Shown here: positions 1 to 13,001 of the stretch, piece by piece | Position numbering within the stretch: position 1 is the stretch's first letter | Layout of the letters: each line of letters starts with the position of its first letter | Source of the DNA: Sclerodactyla briareus | Lineage: Eukaryota > Echinodermata > Holothuroidea > Dendrochirotida > Sclerodactylidae | DNA: 64,000 bases | Direction: 5' to 3' | Assembly (NCBI GenBank): GCA_026419785.1 | Contig: JAODTK010001721.1 | Location: 62,001 to 126,000 of the forward strand | Position numbers and translations under genes: made by a program | Notes under the pieces: generated by a model | Database searches by the model: none | What the model was told of the DNA's origin: nothing | The model's input: the letters and a program-made list of their open reading frames with translations, nothing else

Positions 1-227
1 ATGCCGTATAGCTTCCGCCACATACGGTCATCTTCACGTCATTTCTCTACACCAAGGCCCAAGCGAGGACAAAAAACGTATGGAGAGCGAAAGTTCTCCT
101 GGGCCGGACCTCTTTTTGGAATGCCCTTCCCAACGGCATTTTGCATGTCACCAAGTGTTGACTCCTTCAAGTCTTCGGGTGAAAGCCCACCTTTACTCCA
201 TTTTCTCCGCTTCTTAGGATTTTCTTT
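1..227 (-). pseudogene. Possible Psq/pogo-type transposase N-terminal fragment (degraded)
   Basis: On the minus strand one frame runs from 227 to the window edge with a single TGA at 39-41. It begins with a basic stretch (KKRRKWSK), then EDL, then a helix-like AVGKGIPKR followed by an aromatic-proline patch, and beyond the TGA REDDRMWRKLYG. The order basic-KWS / EDL / AV..G..R.A / acidic 'EDD' helix recalls the helix-turn-helix Psq domain at the N-terminus of pogo/Tigger/jerky-like DNA transposases, which bind transposon ends. The match is by pattern only. The spacing after the HTH is shorter than usual and a stop is present, so if the call is right this is a dead copy. The rest of the gene would lie outside the window to the left. 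Confidence 0.35.
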
Positions 228-235
228 CTAAGCGC

Positions 236-2280
236 TCAGAGGCAATGCAGTGAGCGCTATAATACAAAGCGCTGTATTATATTGTTGCTTAAGTATTATT
301 TAATGTTCTAACCGATCACCCGAGTCTTCTGCAGACGTGGACCATGAATCAGATGTTCTTATTGATAGGCATGCCCAGATTGACCAATTGTTATGAAATC
401 CGTATGATTCCAATTGTATTCGACGACCAATCATGATGAAACACATCTCTGAATGATACAGTACCCAGTAACTTGACAGAAATATTCAAATAGTAAGATG
501 CTCATCGAAAAACCGAGCACTTGTATGACCCTCGTGAACAATGGCAACTTAAGATATATATAATCTGGCAGACCCCCTCGTTGTATAACGCCGTGTGGTG
601 GTGACATCATAAAGACAGGGTATAGCATGTTGCGTATGGTGGGAGGCCTGGAGACAATGAAGCATGTCGCTCGTGTGATGGTCGCTCTTTCATTTCTGTA
701 ACTTACCGAGTTTTCTTTGGCTTACATTTGCTTTTTTCTTTCTTCCATTTTCAACCGTTGAACCGATCCTGGCATTTCCACACGCATCCTCGGACACAAC
801 ATGATACGTCATCTTGGCCCTGAAATAAAGAAAAAAATTTCTACGCCAACCGGTTTTTTTTTCCTCAGAAGTCGCTTCTACTCTCGAGTTTTATAATTCC
901 TTTTTAATAAAGCCTCGATACCCATAATTCATTTAGAGTCCCAGTAACACTCCTAGGATGAAGGAGAATCTGTTCTTCTTTTTCTTTTCATTTAGGGCCA
1001 ACTATCTATAAGAAAGATTCACATAAAATGCCAAAATTATTCGTATCTAGCAGTTGGGGTTTTCAGACTGGACCTATGTTGGCCATGCCCCCTAATCAAA
1101 ACAACAGGGACCAGTGGCGTACCCACTGTGATCCAATAAATTTTTAACACAAAAACTCGTTATCAGTTAGCAGAGGGTTTGCAGCTTGTTCATCAAATAT
1201 GGCAACAGCATGTGTCTAGGAGCCCATAAATTGTCCTTTTTCGCCAATAGGGAGGGGTGATGAAGGCCATTATTGAGGGCGGCCGCACTCCATTGGGTCC
1301 GAGCTCAACCCCCCACCCCCCCCCCATCGAGACAAATCCTCTCGGTACCGCGCCCTGACCAGTCGTGTAACACTACGGGGTATACATATACCTGCCTGAA
1401 CTTCATCCCTCTAGGCTTAAGTGATCAAGATTCAAAGCTGAGGTGGTCAAAACGTCAATTAGAAATGTCCACTTAGAGAAAAAAGTAGATCGCTAACCCA
1501 TCCACTGCGTGGCTCTTGTGTGTTTTTTTACTCCCTAAGAAAAGCTACCACCAATTACAACTTGATCAACCAAGCCATTGCGGAAACAGCTGTATAACTT
1601 CTGGTTAATCACATGAAAATATTAATATATCAATGTGAATGAGAAGAACACTTCCTAGTATCAGTGGACTTGAAGTTTAGATTTCTTTTCGTTTTAAGAT
1701 TAGTAACTACCTCCTAAATGTTTCTAAGGAATTGAAAATAAATGGAAGAGGAAAAAAACTTGATCAAAAACGGAGCATCTGGGCTTCTTTTGTTTGGAGT
1801 TGTTGGAGCTCCTACAAGTATGTCACTTAGCCCTTACGCCATGAGGGTGGGTTAGTAAAGAAAGTACACGTAAGTTAAGTTCAGAGCAGCATCAAGGAAA
1901 TATACATTGCATGACTGCACCTTTTTTTTTTTCCCACGATTAAGGAAAATATGAGAGAAAATGAACCTCATTAGTGAGTTAGCAAGCAGCTTGGAGTGTT
2001 ATAAAATCGAGTCTAAAGATGTCAAAATGGCTACAGCTTTTTCGCTTCAATCATCTCGTACTACAACACAAGTTACTGCGGCACAATTATATTACCATGT
2101 AGAACCGGAGTTCTCGGTGATTGTCGTTTGATTTTTGCAACAGCGCTTCTTGCATTCGCTCCTACGAGGTGGTCGGCGTTACGATAAACGTAGGGATTGC
2201 AAATATGAAATAACCGGTTTTGTTGTTGCATGCTGATATGAGTTCATCATCATCAACTGTTCAGCACATATCTGGACTCG
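236..2280. other. No gene recognised; AT-rich non-coding
   Basis: I see only short open frames here, with stops in all frames every few tens of codons, homopolymer runs (poly-T near 850 and 1920; a poly-C tract at 1315-1325) and no convincing splice-bounded coding segment. It is probably intergenic or intronic. Confidence 0.5.
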
Positions 2281-2513
2281 AATGTGTCAGTTCCGGCGGC
2301 TGGACACATAATATTGATCGCAAAATACATACAGCATGCGCTGTGCGCTAACAGAAGGTGGCGTTCTTCGTTGACTACATTGTTTCCTCAATCGCAAACC
2401 TACAGCGCCGTCATGAATCCACTAGCTGTCAGGGGCGTACTGCGAAATGGTCACATGTCTCCGATGTAAGCTGATCTCTGGTGAGTGCCTATAATATTAT
2501 GATGATGATCATG

Positions 2514-2516
2514 ATG

Positions 2517-2584
<68 letters not shown>

Positions 2585-2595
2585 CTTATTATTAG
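2514..2595. repeat. (TTA)n microsatellite
   Basis: About 25 uninterrupted TTA/ATT units sit directly downstream (in the minus-strand sense) of the splice donor of the DOMON exon, so the microsatellite lies just inside that intron. Confidence 0.97.
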
Positions 2596-2606
2596 GGCAC
2601 ACTCAC

Positions 2607-2925
2607 CATCAGTTGATCTTCGGAGAATCCAAGCGCGACCCAGCCATTCGCTATTGGCTGTCAGGGTGTACATGGTGGTGGCCTTCGTTGTTGTCCACCA
2701 TGTCGGATGTCTTGTCACTTCGCACTCCATCACCGTCATACAGTCGGCAGGCTCGTTGAAACAGGTCTTCCCCGCGGCTACCTCTGCGTCACAGTAGGGC
2801 TGGCCATATGCACTTGCCAATAGGAGAGTACCCGCCAATAGGCTAAAAACGGTGACGACGCCATTTCGGGAAAATATTTCTTCGGGACTGGTCTTCAGCT
2901 GATGTGTAAACAACATGAGGGGCAA
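2607..2925 (-). CDS. N-terminal exon of a secreted/membrane DOMON-domain protein (ferric-chelate reductase 1-like), with a frameshift
   Basis: The minus-strand frame holds a hydrophobic signal-peptide core (VVTVFSLLAGTLLLASAYG), then a Cys-bearing segment with GKTCFNEPADC, then a beta-rich stretch ending TMYTLTA. The frame then shifts by one base near 2650-2660 and the next frame reads ANGWVALGFSEDQLM, the hallmark 'gWvalGfs.d..M' of DOMON domains. It ends exactly at a strong GTGAGT donor (intron begins at 2606). DOMON domains bind heme or sugar and occur in ferric-chelate reductase 1 (FRRS1)-type proteins, where a Cys-rich N-terminus precedes DOMON and a cytochrome b561 core. The true start may be the ATG at 2864-2862, which is one base out of frame, rather than the one at 2925. 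I did not find the following exons at lower coordinates. The frameshift is either an assembly indel or decay. Domain identity is fairly secure; the exact family member is not. Confidence 0.72.
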
Positions 2926-2929
2926 ACAA

Positions 2930-5270
2930 TCAGTTCCATGGTGTTGAAGACGTTGCGCTTAAAATAACAAGGTACGAGACAACCGCCATAGATGTCCCAC
3001 TGACTGCGTGCACGATCTGAACCAGAGATATAGACCACTTCAACCAAGTTTCGTATAAAGCAGATGAACTTCAGGAATTCGCATAAACTATGCGAACTAA
3101 ACACACCTAATGTCACACTCCAGTAACCCTGGCGGTACCTTTAAATTTTTCATCATCGCAAAATGTGAAACTGAAAACTTTCATATTGATTATGCAATCT
3201 TTCTATATAAATGACCCCAGCTGTTCAGAACCAAATACGTCGGTTAGCGTTATAGTTGTCGGGGTGGGTGGGGGGGGGGGGGGGGGTAAGCTTGAAAGAA
3301 TACATCTCGAACTATGTTAATTAGTGGAACTGCTTGAAAAAGACCGTATATCCACCCTGTTTCATGGAAATCTAACAGATTTTTTTAATTGCAAAAAAAT
3401 CGCAAATTTGTATTGACATCCAAATTGTATACCAGAAACATATGGAAACGAACGTAGCGTCATCGCTTTCATGTACTACGAAAAGCCGAGTACATTAAAA
3501 CACTCAAATTAAATTGGACTACCAGATATTCACAAAAAGTGAAAAGAAGTAAAAAGCGGAAGAGCACGCATCGATTTTACCATATAAATTCGAATTGCAC
3601 GTTTAGTCATAAACGGATCCGGTGATGTTATATTTAATTGAATATTTTCATTATCTATAGATAATCTCTTATTTCTATATTATTATTGAAGCTGTTATTT
3701 TAGTAACTTTTCCATATTGTACATCCAGGCTTTTATCTACTGTATATATGTTCTACAGGGCTTCATGGAAGATTTGCTCCTGCTAGATGAGTTACTCTCT
3801 TAAAACATAGTTTAATGAATGAAACACTCATCAGTATGCTATCAACAATAGATTTGGAATGACGAACCCTATAGAAATAGCCGTATGGAACTCCATAGCT
3901 GATACTGTTCTGATCCAAAACTTATGATGTTAGATTGTTAAGAAAAACATATTCATGACATTATAGCAGCATACGGATGATTTATGCGTTTCCAGTCCTT
4001 CATGGATCTTGCACGAGATACACCTTGTGGTCAACAGTTATTAATATAGTCAAAATATTATGTGATATTACCCAAACTTAAGAACAATGAAATGAAGGAT
4101 CCGGATGCCTGGAGTGTAGTGCAATGCTCGAAATCTAATCAGTTCGTCTGCACTTACTTTCCTATGACTACTGACCCGCTGCATCACCGACACATCTAAC
4201 GATCATCTTATATTATCGGATATTAATCTTATAGTCTCCTATATTATCTTATAATTATTCAAGTTCACAAGCTTCGAGTTCATTCGTTATTTATATGCAG
4301 ATGTGTGCAATTAATGGCGATCTTCCCGCTGAAAATTGAAGCTGTGCGAAAGCACTTGACCATGCATCACCACGTATTTTTGAAGCTTCACGGTTCGGAG
4401 ATATCGCGACGCGCATGAATAGCATATGAATCTGATTTTTTTAAATGTTCAAGACTATTGCAAATTAGATATGCTTGTTGACCTCCAGTGACCCCCATTT
4501 ATTTTCAATCAAAGACACTACAAGAATAAACCGCAGCGCTTCAAAACCTGAGTTAAGGTGCAAGCTTATCAAAAATCAGATTAGCCCAACCGAAGAAGCT
4601 TCAGTCTGTGCCGAGAGGTGAGAACGAAGCGCATACACCAATCAACCTCGCCAGTTGTTTTGGCACATGAGACAATGTAACAGAAATTGTCATAAAGCAT
4701 GTTCATTATTCCGGCTGCAAAAAACCTATTCAATATCGTTTTTTCCCTTAGTTTCCATTCTCTTCTGTTTCCATCGTCACCATAGAAATATTTTGGCTAG
4801 ATGTGCGTTTTACCATTTTCGCCTTTTGTTCGCGCGGGAACTGCCGACTGCAAACTATATCAGGCACATGACTGTCCAGGAGTTGTTACTTTGTGACGCC
4901 CAACGCTTTCTATGCATTCATTCGTGACTCCTTCTCCGCCCACGCACTGGCACGTGATTTGACTGTATGAGCCATATCACCAGCATTCAAAAGGTGAGTT
5001 AACAGAGATGAACAGTATACCATGATCAATCGATCGTCACTACCTGTATACAATACACACACTGGCTTCGGCCAGTCTTGTTTGGTAACTCCGTATTGCT
5101 TTAGAAAACTGAAACAAAACCAAACCGTTCACCATTTTCATAACAGCGGAACGGATGAGATAATTTCTACTTTTATCAAGGCCTATATTCCTACATTACA
5201 TTTATACTGGGAATTCACTGGTACATGCTATTCTGAGGTGATTTTTGGTATTGTGTGTGTGTGTTTGCAT
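2930..5270. other. No gene recognised; AT-rich, with a poly-G tract
   Basis: Only short, compositionally random ORFs are present. A poly-G run lies at about 3270-3287. Phased coding segments with good splice borders were not seen. The 90-codon frame at 4655-4927 has no recognisable motif. Confidence 0.5.
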
Positions 5271-5275
5271 GACCT

Positions 5276-5740
5276 CATACAGGCGCGGATTCAAGGGTGG
5301 GGGTTTCGGTTTCACCCTCCTTTTCAGCAGATATTCCATTTTTCACATTTGTCCCCCCCCCCCCTTGTGATTTAGTCGATTAATATCGGTCGCCTTATCA
5401 ACCTTACATACTCTTCACCAGTTTAGATTATTCATTCCAGGATCCTTTGCAATACGATGCCGGGTGGACCTGTACTCCAGAGACGTCTGTTCTTGATGCA
5501 CAGAATTATATGAATCGTCTTGATCAATTTCTATTGCCTATCAACCAGAACCCCAAATTTTCCCAAATGAGCTTCAGATTGCACTTAGAGAGCATCTATA
5601 GTCCTACAGCTTCCAGGGCCCTAAGGCGGGCCATGGGATGCTCCCTCCAATATCTGCAGTCAAATAAGTTCTGTCAGAATGTCGAATGGCTGTTAGGGGG
5701 GGGGGTGGGGTCCAGTGGGGCGAAGGAGGTCTGGAAATGA
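5276..5740. repeat. Dispersed repeat copy with TE-like end and poly-C/poly-G tracts
   Basis: It starts with an 'aggcgcggattcaaggg'-type end followed by a poly-C tract. The segment 5440-5640 has clear relatives at 44910-45135 and 45305-45480: shared words include 'tgcacagaattatatgaat', 'cagcttccagggccctaa' and 'agagcatctatag'. The 97-codon frame at 5447-5740 lies inside this repeat and is not a gene. A poly-G run follows at about 5696-5706. Confidence 0.7.
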
Positions 5741-6420
5741 CGTTTCGTTCGCGAAAACGTGCAAAACTGGAAGGAAAACATTTACACCGAGAACTTTAAA
5801 ATGGCCTCCAGGTTTGGGTCCCGTATGGAGCGAAAACGGCAGTTGGTCTCGAAACAACGCCATGCCTCGAAACACACAAATCAGCGGAAAATTCTTTTGT
5901 AGAAATTTCGCAAAGATTTAACATGGCCGACAGGTGGGGTCGTATGGGGCGAAACAAAAGTTGTCTCAAAGATCGTCATGCTCAAACACGCGCAATAAGC
6001 GAAAAACTTAAAATAAAATAAAAATCTAAATTGGCCGTCGTCAGTGGCGGTGAGGCGACGCCCACGTGATTTTACCCATTCAATTCCATTACGCGATTCA
6101 TGATGTGCGCAAAGTTTACAAAAAAAAAAAAGAATTCAAATCTGCGGAAAAAATGATTCTCGCAAAAATTGCCGGGTGGGGTCAGGCTACTCCTTCTTTT
6201 CGACGACCATTCAAGTTTTCATTAGACTATCACTGTGTGTAAAGTTCATATGGATCAGACAAGGCACTAGGGAGTTATTGTACAAGCACTATCAATTTAG
6301 TTTCGTTGAAAATCCAATTGGCCATCGCCAGAGTGGTGCCGCGACGCCCACATACAACTCATCCGAGATTTCAGTGAGAGCGAACATGTGTGCAAAGGTT
6401 CGTGTCAATCGACTTTGCGT
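5715..6420. repeat. Degenerate tandem repeat (units ~100-250 bp)
   Basis: Variants of a block recur: 'ttaaaatggcc...caggt.tgggtc.cgtatgg.gcgaaa', 'tttaacatggccgacaggtgggg', 'ctaaattggccgtcg...gaggcgacgcccac' and 'ccaattggccatcgcc...gccgcgacgcccac'. A related block lies inverted at 17822-18065. Confidence 0.6.
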
Positions 6421-6569
6421 TGGAAAGTTATGGCGCTTCACGAAAATCTTCCGGCGGCAGCGCGGAGAGATGATGCCAAACTATATTATCCCCGAAGTGG
6501 GGATTTAATTACTAATGCAACTTCAAGTTTGGGCAAACAACTGACAAGAAACATGCAGCATACGGCTCA

Positions 6570-7400
6570 GGGGGTAGGCTTGGGGGTGGGGCGGACGCCC
6601 CCCCCCCCCCGCCTAGTTGAGTTTCGCTCAAATGGATAAAAATTTCCTCAAAATCGAGTAAGCTAAAGGCCTAACAAAAGTAGCGGCCTCCCCTTAACTC
6701 CTGTAGGCTACCTACTAGGGGATATCCTTCGGACAGTTAATCCTATTATACTATAATGCGGAGATAATAAGGCCCTTGATAGCAATCCACATCGTATAGG
6801 AATATCGACCCATGATATTTTCAAAGTATGCACCCTCCAGCTGTGAGCTGCCGCGCCGCAATGTTTTTACCCCCTTTGACTTCGTGCAATTCATCCAAAT
6901 CGGCTAATCAAAGTTCGGTATTTGGACACGCCGTTTTCCTTTGAACCCCAACTTCCCGATTTTTTATGGGCGCGCTTCATCCAAGGAGGCTGGAGCTGTC
7001 ATCCATAATCAAGCCATAGGGTAAGTGTGGTTTTACTTAATTTCAATCATATGGAAATATCAGTAATTGGTGTAAACACGGAGAGGCCCACGGGGACAAA
7101 CAAGGTGGGCGGAAACCTATTCACTGTTAACCAATTTAAATTGATGAGGACACAAACATAAGGGATACTACTTCATCCGAGGTTTTTGTTCAAGTTTTTT
7201 CAATAGTAAAGACAAAAAATTGTATTGATTCCTGTCTTCCCTTGGCACTTATCTCACCGTGGAAGAGAAGCAAATAAACTCCGATTGTCATTTACTAGTC
7301 CGTTACTATTAAAAAAAATCAACAGGGGAGGGGGACACCCTCCCCTCGGACGGCGATCACTCAATTCCGCACCCCCCCCCCCAGGGCTCAACCCCATAAC
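6570..7400. repeat. Scattered TE-end-like fragments with poly-C tracts
   Basis: Poly-C runs at about 6598-6609 and 7372-7382 are flanked by G-rich/C-rich words ('ggggtggggcggacgcc', 'acaccctcccctcgg'), the signature seen at several other repeat ends in this window. No coding signal is visible. Confidence 0.4.
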
Positions 7401-7494
7401 GCCCCTGCGGCTCGACGAAATGGCACCCGGTACGTTTGTCCATTTATGCGCAATTCATTTGCCATCCCATTTTAATTGCCTCAGGGGCGACTAG

Positions 7495-8810
7495 CGAGCC
7501 AGGCCCTCACGAACTCAAGCGACTGCATGCCGACAATACGAGCACTTTCAGCAACATTGTATCTACCCTGGTATAACCACGCTCATTACTGCAAAAAATA
7601 CAACCATCAACACGTTGGAAGCATGCCCTATAAATATATAAGAACTTGCCGGCCATGAAAGACTGTGTTGGGCAAACAATGGGAATCAAACCTAGGCGTC
7701 CGAAATGAGGATCTGAAATTTAAGGGACAACTGCAGGCTGTATCTAAAGGTCCAAACCCCATTTCAATACTATGTTCCATGTGGAGTTATTGGACTTCAA
7801 GTTGGCAAAAGCAGGATAAATTTGGGAAGCCCACCAGTACAATGCGCAATATCGCATGACGTCACACATGGACAACACGGAAAATTATGTTATGTATTTC
7901 ATTTCTCTTGATAAGTCAACATTAGCAGACGTTATATCGTCTTACTCTCACCAAAGTAACCATCAACACCTACCAACCCACTACGCAATCCTCTCCGATA
8001 GACTAAATGTTTTTCGAAGTCAAATTAAGGTTTGAATTTCAATAGAAAACAAAGAATGTTTGCAGGGTTGTGCAAGTGTGGCATCATTATTATTGCATGA
8101 AGGGTGCCTTTCGATCTGCGAATTAACATGTCCAATGCCACCAAACTTCAAATGACTGTAACTCCGGAATGTGAAGTCGTATGAACTTTCCCGGTTTTGG
8201 ACGGACGCACTTTTTCAGTTGTTATTTTAGTAGTCCTTATAAATCATTCTGCCGTTTGGTCTTCAAGGGCCATATACCGATTGAAAAAGAAAATGAGCCA
8301 AGGAAAATGGGCGAAGTGAAATTGTAAATACTGCTTGAATTCCCTGCTTTTTTCCGGAATCGAATGCCTGAGAAATGGGCACTATTGCACAAAACAATTG
8401 ATTTGGGGGGTTACCCCCCTTGGACAGTCAGTTTTCGTTTGATTGGCCACTCTCTCTACCCTCCGTGGGGAGGGGCGGGGGGGGGGGGGGGTGATTTCCC
8501 TTCAGTTTTCTTTCTACACTTACTGGAAGCGAAGCGAAGAAGATCACACTTTATAGTACTATACTTTTAGGACATGTTCTATATGTATAAAAGTTAATAT
8601 GTGTGCTATAGTTTCTGTGGTCAACGCGTCTGTTGCGCACTTCGCCTAGAAACGCTGCCGATGCTTTGTAATCTTGAAAGTCACAAATTCTTATTGTACT
8701 GTACACCAGGTTGCACTTGGCAGTAAGGCGCACATGGACTATTAGAGAATAATGAGCGAAATTGACAAGATATGCGACCCAAACATGGGCCCCTGACATA
8801 ATTATCTTTA
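7495..8810. other. No gene recognised; includes a poly-G tract
   Basis: Short ORFs of 60-70 codons overlap on both strands without motifs. A G-rich run lies at about 8469-8490. I see no supported gene. Confidence 0.5.
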
Positions 8811-8819
8811 GCTACTTAC

Positions 8820-8895
8820 TGTAGGAAACTTGACTGCTTACTACGTGCTTGAAATCCACCCAGAGGATATAGGCTCTGTCCCGTACATACACTAA
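8820..8895 (-). CDS. Possible small internal exon, unidentified
   Basis: Read on the minus strand, a 76-nt segment is bounded by an acceptor-like 'gatagcag' and a consensus GTAAGT donor. It is open in one frame (begins LVYVRDRAYILWVDF). The residues look protein-like but match nothing I recognise, and the other frames contain stops. No partner exon was found nearby. The evidence is the splice borders plus one open frame only. Confidence 0.22.
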
Positions 8896-8899
8896 CTGC

Positions 8900-11390
8900 T
8901 ATCGAACCAATTAGGGTTAGCACTGAACCACACAGGTCTCGTTCCTTTACGTTCCACAGCCTTTATCCAGAACCAGTCCGCGGATCGCTGACTGGAAGAT
9001 GCTTGACGACGTAGTGGAACGTTGGATATTGTGCCTATTATGATACGGTAGTAGTCATATAATTGCACAAAGAACTGAAACGGCATTGTTGTTCCAATCA
9101 AATGATAATGAAACAATGAAAGGGTTATGTACCACGGGGTGAGGAATCAGTTCGGGCTTGGTTTTGTTTCGCTCGTTCGACGCGTGAATCAGCGCAATCT
9201 TCGTATACACCCGTGTTATTTTGATCTAGTCTGAATCCTTCAATCGACCAGCCACCGATACGCATCACAGCCGTTTTATTTTGTTTCAACTCCCACGCGG
9301 AAGCAGGTTAGCCGACGCGAGACACCTACACCTTCTCAGAAATAAATCGAGACTCCAAGAGGGGCAGCTGGATTCACATGGAAAATGTATGAACGTAAAG
9401 ATCACATTCTTGCGAAGGAGGATGTTTTCTTCTTTACTTGAGATAAAAAATAATGAAATTGTATAAGGTGGTAAAAGGGCCATACATTCTCGTCAACCTA
9501 GGAAAAGGAACGTTAAATTGGGTGAATTACTTCCCTAGACGCAATTTGCCCGGATGGGCACCACAAATGTTAATGTTGCCTACTCGATGCTCGTATCATT
9601 TTATTCACATGATTTTTTGCTACCTAAGCTTAGCTATATCTGTTGTGCTCAGCGCGTCGCGTAACGCGGTTCCGGTAGCCAACTGCCAGTGACGAGGTCC
9701 ACGTCTCCTGGGAAGCGCGTTGACTTTCGCAACAGTGACATATTTGTCTTATCGGGAATAAATCAGGGTCCAGGTTTATATCGAGTGAAAGCGAAACCTA
9801 GTAGCGTATAGCTTATTGTAGGTATTTAGGCATCGGCCATTCCCCTTCTCCATCGACGACGACTAAACCGTCCATTATAAATGACAAAAATAACACTATC
9901 GGCCATATGCTTGTGGAAACTGAATACAAGGGATTGAAAAGATAAAATTCATAACATTCTCTCCCGGCTAAAGTAAAACCCCAGGTTTCCCAACTAGCAC
10001 AGTCCGCATGCATGCTGGCTTCTCTGGGACGTTATGGCAGTGATTACTGATTAGTAAACACGCTTAACGGTTGTTTAACAAAAAGCTCCACAAATGCACA
10101 CTCCTAGATAGTGAGGAGTACATTGTTTTTCATGGAATGCTCATATAGTTTAGCTAAAAGAGATCATTCGGTTTTAATTGTACAGAAATGGAGTCCTCCA
10201 TCTGTGTAAAAGGTGCACCTATACTAAGGAAGAAACATAATAATAATCCCCGCAAAAAACAGACAATACACTATACTATACTACTATTCGCAAGCGCAAA
10301 TTTTCACGAATTGCCCAATAGGCTCAACAGTTGGATGAATGAAGGTATGAATGGATGGTGATGGTGAGTGGCGTTGTATTGTGTTGTCCACAGTCTAGGC
10401 GTACGTTCAAAACACTACAATAAGTTATCCTTCCTGCCATGGGGATAAATGAAGTAAAAAAATTATCACGTTTAACTTGAGCATGGGGGCCAAACTGATG
10501 CCCACACAACGTATCAATGTTACTATAACAAAACAATTGGATTCCATTCCCTGATAAAGATCTTGCTGTAAGCTGTTCAGGCAACTGAAAGACCTCACCT
10601 TGAGTCGTCTGTACAATTGTGGATTCCTTACTTCTCGAAAGATAAGTACTTGATTGAAGAACTTCCCAAACAGGGTTCCAAATAAAATTGTTAAAAGGTT
10701 TGAATGCTGTGGACTCATGGAAGGTCCTTAACAAGTTTAACGAGATAATAAAAGTTTACGTTCCTTGACCAAAAAGCCCGTCGCACTAAGGAAACAAGGT
10801 CTTGGTGGATGACCAGGGAGGTTTTTCTCTGACATTGACGCAAGAGAAGCTCTGGCGATTTTTTCGTTCTACTGGATTCTCGTCGGAGTCTGTTTCAGCA
10901 AAAGCTAGTCCACCTTTAGTTTCTGGCTAAGCTCGAATTCAGAGGCAGATTGCCTCCGATATAAAGATATCTGGACCCCCCCCCCAGAAATCTATAATGG
11001 CACGTTTTTTTTACCCATTCCTTCATTACGAAGTGTTCTTTAACCTTTAACTTCTTGCTTCTTTGGCAGCATGTCAAAAACATAATTGGATCTGATCGTG
11101 TTAGGAAAGTCAGTCGAACGGTGTACGGCCTACTCTGTCATCGTAATGATTTGGTATGAGCAAAATTACAGAAAGAAGAAGCTCACCAAAATAATGAGTG
11201 ATCCCACACCGTTTTCATTACCTTCAAATGACAACAGGTCAGGCATCCGACTCAATAGTCCGTCACAAACACATGCCAGATCTTGCACACTTTTCTCCCG
11301 GATGCCATACAGTCACTTCAACAAACAGTGCGACGGCTATTTTTCCACATCCTTGTATCAGTTTATAGTATAGTATAGTTTCTGTGTTCT
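8900..11390. other. No gene recognised
   Basis: The longest frames are two overlapping minus-strand ORFs at 10324-10734 (136 and 97 codons) in different frames over the same DNA. Neither shows a domain, and no convincing splice sites bound them. The rest is AT-rich with short ORFs. Confidence 0.45.
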
Positions 11391-11394
11391 TCTA

Positions 11395-11420
11395 TTCTAT
11401 CTATCTATCTATCGATCTAT

Positions 11421-11485
<65 letters not shown>

Positions 11486-11522
11486 ACTATTATCTATCTA
11501 TCTAATTATCTCTCTATCTCCG
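11395..11522. repeat. (ATCT)n microsatellite
   Basis: More than 25 imperfect TCTA/ATCT units, interrupted by single-base variants. Confidence 0.95.
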
Positions 11523-11524
11523 AT

Positions 11525-13000
11525 ATCTAATCCTCGCGTGCGTTTTTTCATAGTCAGGACGGAACAGAAATCAAGGACAGCATTGCCATCGTTAGTTTCC
11601 GATTAGGGATATGCAACAGATATTTCGTCGGTATTTCATAAGAAGAAACTTGGATAATTTCAGCCACTTCGTGGTTGGTGGGCCTCATAATGAGTTATGG
11701 GGAATATAAATACTGTCGCCGATGTGATCGAGAGAAATCTGCAGGGCTCAAAGCTGCCTGGTCAGACGTGATGTTTACCCCTTTATTGAATCGGTTGTCG
11801 GGACCAAGGTGTTGTTCTATTAGCTATTATTTTCAATGAAACCTCACATAAGAAGGGTCTTGTCCCGGAGGTAGAGGAGCGCAACGTTTCTCCTGTTTTC
11901 AAGACAGAGGCAATCGGTCTTCTCCTTGTAATTAAGGTCCGAGGGGATATTGAATAATCTCCGAATGGTCTTGCCGAATGGCAAATGTTTTCCAATGCCG
12001 AGCGAAAGTACAAAAGTGCAACGCTTATTTTTGTTTTCACAAAACTAAACCAAACTTCCAGGTAGGGGGGCTGGTACCAAATAAAATCACTTCATGAGAG
12101 TTACCGTCTCGGTTGATTTCGATGGAGCCGGAGTAACTATGCGTCAGTGGGAACAGGACGTACTTTTATGGTAAGGGTGGGTGGGGGAGGGGCGGGGGGC
12201 GCTTTGCAAATTGCATGACGGATCTGGGGGAGTGGCCTAAAAGGCATAAACATATTCAATAGTCCGAGAGTGGTAATCCTATTACTGAAAATATCGACCG
12301 GAGGGTTAGGCTTCGAAATCATCCTTTATAAGTGTCACTAACCTGCCCGCGTCTGACAACATAGATATTGCAGAGCTTCGTGCAGACATCAAGATTAGAC
12401 ACAATATCACATGTTGAGAAGTGATAAGGATAATGATTGCACTCAAGTACTGTACTTGCATACTCGGGGATTACATGGCCTAATCACATCTGATTTCAAG
12501 ACGGGAGGTGGGCGGGGGTTGATCAAGGTGGATTCTGGAGACAAGGCTGACAGGCATAGTTTCAGGTGGATTCGCTCATTCTGTCAGTCTGGCTGTCCCC
12601 TGTGCCCAGTGGCGCATATTCGTCGTTCCGAAAAGTGTAGTCATTAGAGGGTGAGGGCCCCGCCACGGGCCAGCCTGGACTGGGTGCCAAGAGAATTGCC
12701 TGTCCACATTGCGTAGTGCCGTTTAACACCCCGCAGCCTCAATTTGGATGAGGGGAGGCGGGGAACGGGAAAGGGATGACGAATATCGGCAGTGACCAGG
12801 GGAAATGTCTGACCCTTCTTCCTCGCCAATCGACGGAATCGGCAACGTATTTTTTGCCTAAACTGGAACGTCGAGAATTATAAGAAGACCATATAGGCCT
12901 ACTTTCAGTCCTCACAATGCTATTTCGGTGGAGAAGGTTTGGCCAAGTAGGAACTATCAAGTCCTAACATCTCAATATTAGTTTAGATTGCAGTCGTGTA
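11525..13000. other. No gene recognised
   Basis: It contains G-rich patches (12175-12200, 12655-12770) and overlapping short ORFs of 60-85 codons on both strands, none with a recognisable motif. Confidence 0.45.
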
Positions 13001-13001
13001 G

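Noticed and set aside
10324..10734. Overlapping 136- and 97-codon minus-strand ORFs
   Set aside because: Both frames cover the same bases and neither shows a motif; there is no splice context.
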